The translations under genes were made by a program, and so were the position numbers. Positions 13,781 to 21,374 of a stretch of 28,895 bases of DNA are shown piece after piece. The notes below the pieces were generated by a model. The model worked only from the letters and a program-made list of their open reading frames with translations. It searched no databases and was not told the DNA's origin. The first letter of the stretch is position 1, and every line of letters starts with the position of its first letter. The stretch covers positions 1 to 28,895 of the forward strand of contig CAZALT010000026.1 of the NCBI GenBank assembly GCA_964485515.1, written 5' to 3'. This stretch comes from CAZALT01 sp964485515. Its GTDB lineage: Bacteria; Actinomycetota; Acidimicrobiia; Acidimicrobiales; Acidimicrobilacustridaceae.

Positions 13781-14697
13781 GTCGTCGCATCCTCCTGGTC
13801 GGCCAGCCCGACCGGCGCCTTGCGGCCCAGCTGGACGTTCGTGGTGACCCCTCGGGGGTCGGTCTCGTCTGACTCGTCGTCACCGTAGGCGGTGAGGCGG
13901 ACCTCGACGGTCGGCTCGAGGCCGAGCTCGGCCGCGGCCGACATGCCGTCGGTGACCACCGAGGCCAGGCCGTACGAATCGATGAGGATCCCGACGTCGC
14001 CGCTGCGCAGCTCGCCATAGGCGTGCACCCGACGCGCCGTGCGGCGCTCGTCGCCGAACTCGACACGGATCGGATCACCCAGAGGATCGAGCTCGTCGGG
14101 ACCGATGTTGAGCTGCGCGTTGCCGAACCGGTCGACCCACAGCACCTCGGTGACCAGCGTGTCGTCCTCCTCGTAGGGAACCGGCAGCGTGCCCGGCAGG
14201 AGCGTCACCGGGTCGATCGACGGACCGAGCTCGGCGAGGTCGACACCGAGGCAGAGGTGCGCCGCCGCGGGAGCGAACACGTCACGTCCGGCGAAGGTCG
14301 GACCCGGAGCGACCAACCCGTAGTCGGGGTTCGTGATCTCCACCGCCCGGGTCGCGCCGCCGCACATGGCGACCGCCGGTGCGAGCAGGCCGTTGTCGGG
14401 ACCGATCAGGATCGACGCACCGTCGCCGACCTCGACCGCCACCGAACGGCGGTCACCCCCGACGCCGGGGTCGACCACGGCGATGACCACGCCCGGGTTC
14501 AGGTACCCCGCACTGCGGGCGAGGGTCAGACCACCGGCGCGCACGTCGTGGGCGGGCACGTGGTGGGTGAGGTCGACGATCGAAACCCGCGGCGCGATCG
14601 ACCGAACGACCGAATGGACCACCCCGACGAACTCATCGACGAGTCCGTAGTCGGAGAGGAACGTGACGGTGTCGTAGCGAAGACCGGGCCCGGACAT
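13777..14697 (-). CDS. SAM hydroxide adenosyltransferase (DUF62, 306 aa)
   Basis: The N-terminal domain has the DUF62 signatures FLSDYGLVDEFVGVVH, THHVPAHDVRAG, VVDPGVGGDRRS, IGPDNGLLAPA and the G-R-D-V-F-A-P-A-A-A-H helix. The C-terminal beta-barrel includes VLWVDRFGNAQLN. Enzymes of this family split S-adenosylmethionine into adenosine and methionine using water, and are related to fluorinase and chlorinase. The family is sporadic in bacteria and archaea and its physiological reason is unsettled; removal of damaged or excess SAM has been proposed. It lies 102 bases after proC and overlaps the microprotein gene by 4 bases. Confidence 0.92.
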   Translation of the reverse strand: MSGPGLRYDTVTFLSDYGLVDEFVGVVHSVVRSIAPRVSIVDLTHHVPAHDVRAGGLTLARSAGYLNPGVVIAVVDPGVGGDRRSVAVEVGDGASILIGPDNGLLAPAVAMCGGATRAVEITNPDYGLVAPGPTFAGRDVFAPAAAHLCLGVDLAELGPSIDPVTLLPGTLPVPYEEDDTLVTEVLWVDRFGNAQLNIGPDELDPLGDPIRVEFGDERRTARRVHAYGELRSGDVGILIDSYGLASVVTDGMSAAAELGLEPTVEVRLTAYGDDESDETDPRGVTTNVQLGRKAPVGLADQEDATT

Positions 14698-14734
14698 GGA
14701 GGCCGACGGTAGCGGCGCGACCCGCCAGATCCGA

Positions 14735-14789
14735 ATCCGGCGAACCGGGCGAGACCGGCGATCCGGGCGAGCCTGGCGAGCCTGGGCGA
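14735..14789. repeat. Six near-identical 9-bp tandem repeats upstream of the SAM-hydrolase gene
   Basis: Units such as ACCGGGCGA, TCCGGGCGA and GCCTGGCGA follow each other in a 9-bp period (the last is 10 bp) between the proC stop and the next gene's ATG. A similar 9-bp array occurs at 20371-20406. Confidence 0.85.
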
Positions 14790-14799
14790 GCCCGTCGGG

Positions 14800-15588
14800 T
14801 CAGGAACGACCCAGCTCGCGGGAGCGCTCGGTGGCGGCCTGCACCGCCGAGAGCACCGCTCCTCGCACGCCACCCAGCTCCAGCTGGTGCAGGCCCGCCG
14901 CCGTCGTGCCCGCCGGCGAGGTGACCGCCGCACGGTGGGCGGCGGCCGACTCGCCGCCCTCGGTCAGCAACGTGGCCGAACCCAAGACGGTCTGCGACGC
15001 GAGCACCTCGGCGACCTCGCGGGTGAGGCCCATCAGCACACCGGCCTCGATGAGGCTCTCGGTGAAGAGGAACACGTAGGCGGGCCCCGAACCGGACAGG
15101 CCGGTGACAGCGTCGAGCTGGTCTTCCTTGACCCGCACGCACACCCCGACCGCGTCGAGGATGCCGTTGGCCCAGTCGAGGTCGGCGTCACCCGCGGTGG
15201 AACCCGGAGCGATCGCCGACGCGCCCGCCCCCACGACCGCCGGTGTGTTGGGCATGGCCCGCACCACCGGGATGGACCCGACCTGCGCCTCGATGGCCGC
15301 GGTGGTGACCCCCGCGGCGATCGACAAGATGCGCTCGACGCCGACCAGCGAGAGCTCTTTGGCGACGTCGGCGACGTCGGCCGGCTTCACCGCCAACACC
15401 GCCCCTTCGGCCGGTTCGATGACATCGACGACGCGCACGCCGGGATGGGCCCGTCGCAGGTCGTCGGCCCGGGTGACGTGCTGCTCGACGATGACCAGGT
15501 CGTCGGGCGAGCACCAGCCAGCTGCCAGCAAACCCGAGGCCAACGCCTCGCCCATCTTGCCCCCACCGACGATCATCAGTCGCACCAT
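14800..15588 (-). CDS. proC: Pyrroline-5-carboxylate reductase (262 aa)
   Basis: It makes L-proline from pyrroline-5-carboxylate with NAD(P)H in the cytoplasm. The N-terminal MVRLMIVGGGKMGEALASGL is the dinucleotide-binding loop. VRAMPNTPAVVGAGASAI is the central family motif, and LDAVTGLSGSGPAYVFLF followed by TSPAGTTAAGLHQLE is the C-terminal substrate-binding and dimer domain. The start codon is the ATG at 15588. A promoter with 17-bp spacing lies about 110 bases upstream. The gene order ybjN-proC recalls mycobacteria, where mshA-ybjN and proC lie some ten genes apart. Confidence 0.97.
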   Translation of the reverse strand: MVRLMIVGGGKMGEALASGLLAAGWCSPDDLVIVEQHVTRADDLRRAHPGVRVVDVIEPAEGAVLAVKPADVADVAKELSLVGVERILSIAAGVTTAAIEAQVGSIPVVRAMPNTPAVVGAGASAIAPGSTAGDADLDWANGILDAVGVCVRVKEDQLDAVTGLSGSGPAYVFLFTESLIEAGVLMGLTREVAEVLASQTVLGSATLLTEGGESAAAHRAAVTSPAGTTAAGLHQLELGGVRGAVLSAVQAATERSRELGRS

Positions 15589-15694
15589 GGCAGAGGAACC
15601 TACCCGGTGGGCACTCCGCCAGATCGTGGCTCGGGGCGGGGCGGTCAGGTCCTTCCCCGAATCTGCCGCGCCCGAGCGCCCCGAACCAGCGCCG

Positions 15695-15723
15695 AACGTA
15701 GGGCGAAACTAACCGAAATGCAA
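15695..15723 (-). promoter_or_regulatory. Promoter for proC
   Basis: On the minus strand TTGCAT (15723-15718), 17 bp, TACGTT (15700-15695). It predicts a transcript start near 15688 and a 100-base leader. It separates proC from the ybjN-mshA unit. Confidence 0.55.
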
Positions 15724-15761
15724 TGAGATCTCTGAACGCCCGCTCCTTCGAACTCGCCTCG

Positions 15762-16235
15762 TCAGCCCTTGAACCTGCTCGCGTAGCCGATGCGCATGGC
15801 CGGGCGGAAGCACAGCTCGACAGCGTCGAACACCGTGCCGATCACCCGATCGAGCTCGCCGTCGTCGACCAGCTCGAGCGGTGTCTCACCCACCAGGAAG
15901 ACGGCGTCCTCGACGCCGATGGCCAGCGCGATGCCGAGCAGCTTGCGGTTGCGGCGCAACAGGTGCTCGTAGAGCAGGGCCTCGTTCTCCTCGGGCGCCG
16001 GCATCAGGTAGGTCTCGTAGTGCAACGCCCGCTGGCTCAACGTGAGCCACACCGTGTACACGTCCTTCTGCTCGCCGTGGATGCGGACGTACCACCGCAC
16101 ATCGAGCGATGCCGGTTCGGTCTCCTTCACCACGGCGACGATCGTCCCGTCCGGATCGACCTCGCCGTCCAGCCACGCGTCGACCAGAGCCTCCAGGCGG
16201 CGGCGGTCCTCGTTCGAGATCACCTCGTGGGCCAT
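15762..16235 (-). CDS. YbjN-domain protein (157 aa)
   Basis: This is a YbjN-domain (type III secretion chaperone-like fold) protein of the actinobacterial kind. It has an N-terminal helix (ISNEDRRRLEALVDAWLDG), a central strand region WYVRIHGEQKDVYTVWLTLSQRALHYETYLMPAPEEN, and the helix EALLYEHLLRRNRKLLG. In mycobacteria the same type (Rv0487) lies directly after mshA, as here with a 13-base gap, so the pair is conserved across actinobacteria. The function is unknown; a link with mycothiol synthesis or MshA folding is an inference from neighbourhood only. Confidence 0.85.
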   Translation of the reverse strand: MAHEVISNEDRRRLEALVDAWLDGEVDPDGTIVAVVKETEPASLDVRWYVRIHGEQKDVYTVWLTLSQRALHYETYLMPAPEENEALLYEHLLRRNRKLLGIALAIGVEDAVFLVGETPLELVDDGELDRVIGTVFDAVELCFRPAMRIGYASRFKG

Positions 16236-16248
16236 GTCCGATCTCCTG

Positions 16249-17475
16249 TCAGCCGCACGTCACGGGGGCACGCACCGCGAGGTCGGCGTAGAGGCGCCGC
16301 AGACGCGCCGCCGTCGTCGACCACGTGTAGTTGCGGGCCATCGCCGCGGCGCCGACAGACAGCGTTCGGGCCAGCTCCGGGTCGGCAAGCACCCGCGACA
16401 CCGGCTCGGCGAACGACACGGCGTCGCGCTGGTCCACCAGGAAGCCCGTCACCCCCGGCTCGACCAGCGTCGTCAAACCGCCCACCGCCGAGGCCACCAC
16501 GGGCGTTCCGCACGCCGCGGCCTCGAGCGCGACCAGCCCGAACGACTCCGACCGACTGGGTACGAGGCACACGTCGGCGGCGCGGTAGTAGGTGGACAGG
16601 AGGTGATGGGGCTGCGGGGCCACGAACCGCACCCGGTCGCGGAGGCCGAGGCGCTCGACGAGGCTCCCGGCCCGGTGACGCTCGGCCGCACCGTCAGGAC
16701 CGCTCGCCCCACCCACCACCAGCAACGTCGCGGTCTTGTCCTCGAGCAGCGACAGGGCCTCGATGGCCACGAGCAGGCCCTTCAACGGTTGGATGCGACC
16801 GACGAACAGCAACAGCGGTTCGGCGCCGAGGCCGAGGGCCTGACGGGCCCCGCGCTGGTCGCCCGGCGAGAAGAAGGCGTGGTCGACCCCCGGGGGGACG
16901 ATCTCGACCCGATCGGCCGGCGCATCGCACAGGTCGACCAGCTGGTCGGCCTCCGCCGTGCACGACGCGAGGATGGCGTCGCTGCAGCCGATCACCGCCG
17001 TCTCCGCCTCGACCCGGTGCTCGGGCTCGTCGTCGCCCAGCTCGGCCTTCACCCGCGCCAGCGTGTGGAAGGTCGACACCAGCGGCAGGCCCAGCTCGTG
17101 CTTGAGGCGGTGGCCCGCCACACCAGACAGCCAGTAGTTGGCGTGGATGACGTCGGTGCCGCCCTCGCCCCGCCGCTCGGCACGGGCGAGATGCGCCGCC
17201 ACCCCGTCGGCGAACTCGTCGACGACGGCGGGCAGATCGGCCTTGTCCAGATCGGGCGGACCGGCATCGATGTGCACCACCCGAAAGCCGGGCTCGACAT
17301 CGATGACGTCGCGCAGGTCGGGGCTCCACCGGCGCACGAACACCGACGAGCGCACACCGGCCTGGGCCAGCGCACCCACCAGCTCCCGGACGTAGACGTT
17401 CATGCCGCCGCTGTCGCCCGTGCCCGGCTGGGCGAGCGGCGACGTGTGCATCGACAGGACCGCGACCGACTCCAT
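16249..17475 (-). CDS. mshA: D-inositol-3-phosphate glycosyltransferase MshA (408 aa)
   Basis: It transfers N-acetylglucosamine from UDP-GlcNAc to inositol-3-phosphate, the first step of mycothiol synthesis. The GT4/GT-B signatures are clear: N-terminal SMHTSPLAQPGTGDSGGMNV, which binds inositol phosphate, STFHTLARVKAEL, VGRIQPLKG with the UDP-sugar arginine/lysine pair, and the E-x7-E motif in SRSESFGLVALEAAACGTP. The ATG at 17475 starts two bases after the stop of the XRE regulator, so the two are co-translated. ybjN follows. Its presence is strong evidence for an actinobacterial, mycothiol-making host. Confidence 0.96.
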   Translation of the reverse strand: MESVAVLSMHTSPLAQPGTGDSGGMNVYVRELVGALAQAGVRSSVFVRRWSPDLRDVIDVEPGFRVVHIDAGPPDLDKADLPAVVDEFADGVAAHLARAERRGEGGTDVIHANYWLSGVAGHRLKHELGLPLVSTFHTLARVKAELGDDEPEHRVEAETAVIGCSDAILASCTAEADQLVDLCDAPADRVEIVPPGVDHAFFSPGDQRGARQALGLGAEPLLLFVGRIQPLKGLLVAIEALSLLEDKTATLLVVGGASGPDGAAERHRAGSLVERLGLRDRVRFVAPQPHHLLSTYYRAADVCLVPSRSESFGLVALEAAACGTPVVASAVGGLTTLVEPGVTGFLVDQRDAVSFAEPVSRVLADPELARTLSVGAAAMARNYTWSTTAARLRRLYADLAVRAPVTCG

Positions 17476-17477
17476 GA

Positions 17478-17882
17478 TCAGCGGACGTCGTTCTCGTCGA
17501 CCGAACCGCCCGAAGCGGCGACGGGCACCACCGGCGAACCGTTCTCGGCGCGGAACGACTGGTAGATGTGCACCAAGGTCTTCTTCTGCTCTTCGGTCAG
17601 CCCCGGGTCGCGCTGGATCTCACGACGCACGTCGGCCTCGATCTCGTGCTCGTCGAGGATCCCGGCCCGCACGTACAGCGTCTCGCTCGAGATCTCGAGG
17701 GCCCGGGCGATCTGCTGGAGGATCTCGGCCGACGGCTTGCGCACGCCTCGCTCGATCTGGCTGAGGTACGGGTTCGACACCCCCGCCAGCTCGGACAGCT
17801 TGCGCAGCGACATCTGACCGAGGTTGCGTTGCTCCTTGATGAACGCGCCGAGATCGGTCCATCGCTGCTCCAGCTCGCTCAC
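17478..17882 (-). CDS. XRE-family transcriptional regulator (about 134 aa)
   Basis: Residues about 10-65 form a Cro/C1-type helix-turn-helix: LGAFIKEQRNLGQMSLRKLS, then the recognition region AGVSNPYLSQIERGVRKPS. A conserved actinobacterial extension (ALEISSETLYVRAGILDE) follows. It resembles mycobacterial Rv0474-type regulators. I chose the GTG at 17882 because family members usually begin near S-E-L-x-x-R-W; a GTG at 17930 or a TTG at 17939 with a better ribosome-binding site would add 16-19 residues. It lies two bases before mshA, so it may control mycothiol synthesis or its own operon. Confidence 0.88.
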   Translation of the reverse strand: MSELEQRWTDLGAFIKEQRNLGQMSLRKLSELAGVSNPYLSQIERGVRKPSAEILQQIARALEISSETLYVRAGILDEHEIEADVRREIQRDPGLTEEQKKTLVHIYQSFRAENGSPVVPVAASGGSVDENDVR

Positions 17883-17964
17883 GGCCGATGAGGATACCGG
17901 CGAGTCCCGGTCGGACCGCGAGTCGGCCACGGTCAGCAACGATCCACCGTCGAGCGAGCGACGA

Positions 17965-18459
17965 TCAGTCGAGCAGCGAGTCGACGGAGGCCTCGCCGGT
18001 CCGGTAGCGGCGCGTCAGCTCGCCCTGGAGCTCGTCGATGCGCGTGTGGAGGTCGCCGCGACGGTCCGACACGCGCCGCTCGAACGCGGAGAGGTCGACG
18101 GCGACCGCCGACAGCTCCTCGTCGGACAGATCGGCCACGCCCACCAGCCGATCGGTGATCGACGCCAGCTCGGCCTCGAGCCCGGGATCGATCTGCGACG
18201 GCTCGAGCTCCTGCGGGAGACGACCGAACCCGCCGGAACGGGGGCCGTCGGCGAGCAGGCCGGGAAGGTCCTGGACCAGCGCCGCGGTGTCGGCCACCTC
18301 CCCATCGGCACGGAGCTGCTGCTCCTTGCGCACGATGTCGAGCGGTCCCTGCACGAGCCGACGCAGGTAGGACAGGCCGGTCTCCTCAGCCATGAGCGCC
18401 CCACGCGTCGAACGGACGTCGTCGATGGGAAGTTCCTGGAGCTCTCCGGTATCGGGCAT
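17965..18459 (-). CDS. rsiG: RsiG-like c-di-GMP-binding anti-sigma factor (164 aa)
   Basis: Two helical segments carry the spacing E-x3-S-x2-R-x3-Q-x3-D that binds c-di-GMP in RsiG, the anti-sigma factor of WhiG in Streptomyces. The first is complete: E26, S30, R33, Q37, D41. The second has E127, S131, R134, D142, but His138 replaces the glutamine. The C-terminal half is a long coiled-coil-like helix pair with a second arginine-rich stretch. When loaded with c-di-GMP, RsiG sequesters a sigma factor. The ATG at 18459 was chosen; the longer frame to 18594 is arginine-rich and not family-like. No sigma factor gene is in the window. Proteins of this type are often annotated as aerial mycelium formation proteins. 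Confidence 0.8.
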   Translation of the reverse strand: MPDTGELQELPIDDVRSTRGALMAEETGLSYLRRLVQGPLDIVRKEQQLRADGEVADTAALVQDLPGLLADGPRSGGFGRLPQELEPSQIDPGLEAELASITDRLVGVADLSDEELSAVAVDLSAFERRVSDRRGDLHTRIDELQGELTRRYRTGEASVDSLLD

Positions 18460-18557
18460 GGCGACCTGCGGCTTGGTCCGGCGACGGTGTGCGCATCGTA
18501 GCGCCACCGACGCCACTCTCCGTCGCCGTCGCCGCGGTGCAGGTGGTGTCACGTCGG

Positions 18558-19460
18558 TCAGATCGCGGTGTCGAGGTAGTCGAACAGCATCCACGCCCAG
18601 ACCGGCAGCACCAGCAGGTACGAGTCGATGCGACGAAGCGCCGGAACCCGGGCCCGCCCGTCGGGGGGCAGCACCGTCGCCACGAACCGCCCCAACGGCG
18701 CGAGCACCGCCACCAGCGCGCCGAACACCCGGGCCGAGCCCGTCTCGAAGGGGGGGAACTCGAACACCGACACCGCGAAGGTGAGCACGAGCACCGCGAT
18801 GATGCCGGCGATGGGACCCTCCAGCGGGTTCGACGCGCCGGTGCCCACGAGGTAGTCACCGACCTCGTATCCCGAGACCAGCACGATCAGGATGATCAGC
18901 GCCGAGTGGTTCTCCCGGCAGATCGTGACGGCGCACGCTCCCGCCATGCCGACGAAGAAGCCGGACCGCACGGTGGCCGCGGCGCTCACCACCACCGGGA
19001 CACGGCGCTTCGGGTCGGTGGCGGCCAGTGCGAACGCCACGCCCACGAGCGCCAACCCGACGATCGCGGCGAGCGCGAGGCCAAGCCCGGAGGCGAGCAC
19101 GATGACGAGCGCCCCGAGGCCGGCGCCGGGCTGGTTCGGACGCACCCGCGCCCGACGCCACGCCGCCGCCACCTGGAACCCCGCCGCTCCGGCGACGAGG
19201 CCGAACACCATCGCGGTGGTCCACGGCCCCAACGCTGCGGCGGCCACCGCCACGACGAACCAGACGATGCCCATGCGCACTCGCGGCCCGTCGAGGTCGT
19301 AGTCGCTCCACATGCGCTCGGCCCACGCGAACGCCGCAGGACCCGTCTCATCGCTCAACGGCGAACGGTGATCGGTGACGTAGGGCGATGACGCATCGGC
19401 ACGCTCGGCCGGCTTCGCGTCGTCGTTCGACCGAGACCTACGCGCCACGACGAGACCCAC
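18558..19460 (-). CDS. Divergent CdsA-like (phosphatidate cytidylyltransferase fold) membrane protein (300 aa)
   Basis: After a 60-residue polar lead, about eight hydrophobic helices follow. The C-terminal part aligns by eye with CDP-diacylglycerol synthases: GDYLVGTGASNPLEGPIAG at the place of the Asp/Gly/Lys region, and R-R-I-D-S-Y-L-L-V-L-P-V (276-287) at the place of the family's D-R-[IV]-D-S end. Yet the usual K-R-x4-K-D and H-G-G residues before it are missing, and the first Asp of D-R-x-D is Arg276. It is therefore either a catalytically inactive paralogue or a distinct enzyme. The GTG at 19460 is the first start in frame and lacks a ribosome-binding site; a later start is possible. 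It is followed by rsiG, 98 bases on. Confidence 0.6.
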   Translation of the reverse strand: MGLVVARRSRSNDDAKPAERADASSPYVTDHRSPLSDETGPAAFAWAERMWSDYDLDGPRVRMGIVWFVVAVAAAALGPWTTAMVFGLVAGAAGFQVAAAWRRARVRPNQPGAGLGALVIVLASGLGLALAAIVGLALVGVAFALAATDPKRRVPVVVSAAATVRSGFFVGMAGACAVTICRENHSALIILIVLVSGYEVGDYLVGTGASNPLEGPIAGIIAVLVLTFAVSVFEFPPFETGSARVFGALVAVLAPLGRFVATVLPPDGRARVPALRRIDSYLLVLPVWAWMLFDYLDTAI

Positions 19461-19639
19461 AAGAGGTGGCGAGCTGGTCGCCCCCGGCGTCGACGGGCGC
19501 GTGGACGAGCACGTCGACTCCGGTCCGCGGCATCGCGGGATCGTAGTTCGGCACCGTCGATCGTCCGAAGCCAGACCCGGACCGTCGCCGCCTTCTGCCT
19601 TCGGGCGTCCCTGGTCACGGCACTACGGTGGACCGCCGT

Positions 19640-20242
19640 ATGACCCGAATCCTCATCATCCGCCACGGCCAGTCCGAGTGGAACGCCGCGGGTCGCTGGC
19701 AGGGCCAGGCCGACCCGCCGCTCACCGACCTCGGACGCCACCAGGCCTGGTCGGCCGCCGCCCACCTCGGCGCGGTCGACGCCATCGTGGCGTCGCCGCT
19801 GCAACGAGCCGCCGACACCGCCGAGATCATCGGCGAGCAGCTCGGGGTCGGCCCCGTCTCCTACGACCCCGACCTCGTCGAGCGCGACGCGGGCGAGTGG
19901 TCCGGTCTCACCAAACCCGAGATCGAAGATGCGTTCCCCGGCTACCTGGCCCAGGGCGACCGACCGCCGTCGTTCGAGACCGAAGACGCCCTCCAGCACC
20001 GGGCGTTGCGCGCCCTGAGCCAGATCGCGGTGACCTATGGCGACGCCGACGTCCTCGTCGTCTCCCACGGCGGCGTCGTCTACGCCCTCGAGGCCCTCGA
20101 AGGCATCGAGCTCGTCCGCATCCCGAACCTCGGCGGCCGCTGGCTGTCCCACGACGGCACCGACCCCAGGTCCGGCCTCACCCTCGGCGACCGGGTGATC
20201 CTCGTCGACCCCGACGAGACCACCATCCCCGCCCAGCTCTGA
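19640..20242 (+). CDS. Histidine phosphatase family protein (phosphoglycerate-mutase-like, 200 aa)
   Basis: The N-terminal R-H-G motif (ILIIRHGQSEWNAAGRWQG) gives the phospho-accepting histidine. LTDLGRHQA, SPLQRAADTAEII and the acid-base Glu in LVERDAGEWSGL follow, and the C-terminal VVSHGGVVYAL provides the second catalytic histidine. Family members act on small phosphate esters such as phosphoglycerate, fructose-2,6-bisphosphate or cobalamin and lipid intermediates, and the exact substrate is not clear. The ATG at 19640 has GGTGG seven bases upstream and a TACGGT at 19624-19629 that could be a -10 element. It is a single gene between a minus-strand cluster and a convergent methyltransferase. 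Confidence 0.9.
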   Translation: MTRILIIRHGQSEWNAAGRWQGQADPPLTDLGRHQAWSAAAHLGAVDAIVASPLQRAADTAEIIGEQLGVGPVSYDPDLVERDAGEWSGLTKPEIEDAFPGYLAQGDRPPSFETEDALQHRALRALSQIAVTYGDADVLVVSHGGVVYALEALEGIELVRIPNLGGRWLSHDGTDPRSGLTLGDRVILVDPDETTIPAQL

Positions 20243-20328
20243 GCGTCGCGCCTGCCAGCAGCGAGGTGTCACCCACCGCGCCCGACTCTCACGGTCATGC
20301 AGTGGGGATCGCCGCGTCCCGCCCGCTC

Positions 20329-20859
20329 CTACGCTCCGGCTATGGCCGCCTTCCACCGCGGTGCCGGGCCGGTCGGGCGGGTCGGGCGGGTCGGGCGGGT
20401 CGGGCCGGTGAGGATCGTGCCGCCCGGTGCGAGGCGGTCGACGCAGGCCGCGAGCACCGACCGTCGGCTCGGGGACCCGAGCAGGTGCCGCTCCTCGCCC
20501 TCGATGACCACCACGTCGAACAGCCCTTCGGGGACCGCACTCGGCTCGACGACCTCGAAGGTGACCGACCCGGCGCGGTCGCCGAGGTACGGGACCGCCT
20601 GGTGAGCGAGCGCGATCCCGGCCGCGTCGACATCGACGCCGAGCACCTCGCGGTCGGGTCCGCACACCGCGAGGTACAGGCCGACCAGACCGTCCCCGCA
20701 CCCGACGTCGAGGATGCGCCCCGATCGGGGCACCTGCTTCTCGAACGCAGCGACTGGACTGGTGAGCCAACGAACCTTCACCCCGAGGCGGTCGCGGCGC
20801 GGCGCGTCTCGATAGGCGTCGAGCACCTCATAGGCCTGCGGCGTGCGCGGCATCCTCAC
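20329..20859 (-). CDS. Class I SAM-dependent methyltransferase (176 aa)
   Basis: The SAM-binding motif I is clear: ILDVGCGDGLVGLYLA, followed by motif II EVLGVDVDAAG and a later FDVVVIEGEERHLLG. LAPGGTILTGP is motif IV/V. The substrate is unknown. The GTG at 20859 overlaps the stop of a 41-residue ORF by 4 bases (GTGA), which fits translational coupling; the ATG at 20853 is an alternative two codons in. The C-terminus runs into PTRPTRPTRPTGP, encoded by a 9-bp DNA repeat (20371-20406), so the end of the protein may vary in length. The frame stays open further upstream but that region is unrelated. Confidence 0.82.
   Translation of the reverse strand: MRMPRTPQAYEVLDAYRDAPRRDRLGVKVRWLTSPVAAFEKQVPRSGRILDVGCGDGLVGLYLAVCGPDREVLGVDVDAAGIALAHQAVPYLGDRAGSVTFEVVEPSAVPEGLFDVVVIEGEERHLLGSPSRRSVLAACVDRLAPGGTILTGPTRPTRPTRPTGPAPRWKAAIAGA
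20371..20406. repeat. Four 9-bp tandem repeats at the methyltransferase 3' end
   Basis: GGTCGGGCG occurs at 20371, 20380 and 20389, and as GGTCGGGCC at 20398. It encodes the Pro-Thr-Arg tripeptides at the C-terminus of the methyltransferase. Confidence 0.9.
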
Positions 20860-20981
20860 ATCGGACCACCGGGACGTCCTTCGGCGACGAGCTGACCCGC
20901 CGAGACGTGCTCGCCCGACGAGTCGATCGGCACGAAACCGGTCGGCACGACCCCGCACCCCGCAACCTCCCGCTCGCTCAT
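20856..20981 (-). CDS. 41-aa ORF overlapping the methyltransferase start
   Basis: An ATG at 20981 opens a frame of 41 residues that starts MSEREVAGCGVVPTG and continues F-V-P-I-D-S-S-G-E-H-V-S-A-G-Q-L-V-A-E-G to a TGA at 20858-20856. The last four bases are GTGA, so its stop overlaps the GTG of the methyltransferase. A TATCCT (20995-20990) lies eight bases before the ATG, so the transcript may be leaderless. It looks like a real short protein rather than noise because residue use resembles the neighbours, but there is no recognised family. It may regulate methyltransferase translation. Confidence 0.45.
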   Translation of the reverse strand: MSEREVAGCGVVPTGFVPIDSSGEHVSAGQLVAEGRPGGPM

Positions 20982-20989
20982 GCCCGCCG

Positions 20990-20995
20990 AGGATA
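20990..20995 (-). promoter_or_regulatory. Putative -10 for the 41-aa ORF and methyltransferase
   Basis: TATCCT on the minus strand is eight bases from the ATG, suggesting a leaderless mRNA. No -35 hexamer is recognised. Confidence 0.4.
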
Positions 20996-21374
20996 GTGGC
21001 GTGTCTGCGAACGCTCGCGGTCAGGTAGGTCACCCTCGCGGGCAGCAAGTCAAGGGTCAGCTTTCGCTGCCCGAGACGGTCCGCAGCCAATAGCGGGAGT
21101 CTCGCCTTGGTGGTGCCAGTGGAGCGGGATGGGCCCACGTGCTCGACGCCTTCGCCCAGAGGGCCGGGCACCGCACCTGTGGCAGGGAACGATCCGTCGC
21201 CGGTCCTAGTCGTCGGTGAGGTCGACGTCTGGTTCCGCGTGGTGTGCCCCCCGGATTTTCCGCCCATGGGTGTGCCCGGTGGATGGCGGTCCTGACCAGG
21301 TGGCGACGGCGCGGCAGGCGGCGATCCGACCGCTCCGCTCGCGCTGGCGACTCGGTCGAGACTCTTGGCGGATG
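20996..21374. other. Stretch without recognised gene
   Basis: Frames are open on the minus strand but contain no family signature or plausible start with ribosome-binding site. The region lies between the 41-aa ORF and the HipA remnant and probably contains degraded or non-coding sequence. Confidence 0.4.

Noticed and set aside
19438..19554. Minus-strand 38-codon ORF from a GTG, overlapping the CdsA-like start
   Set aside because: It has no ribosome-binding site, no clear promoter, and overlaps the next gene by 23 bases out of frame. Coding is possible but unsupported.
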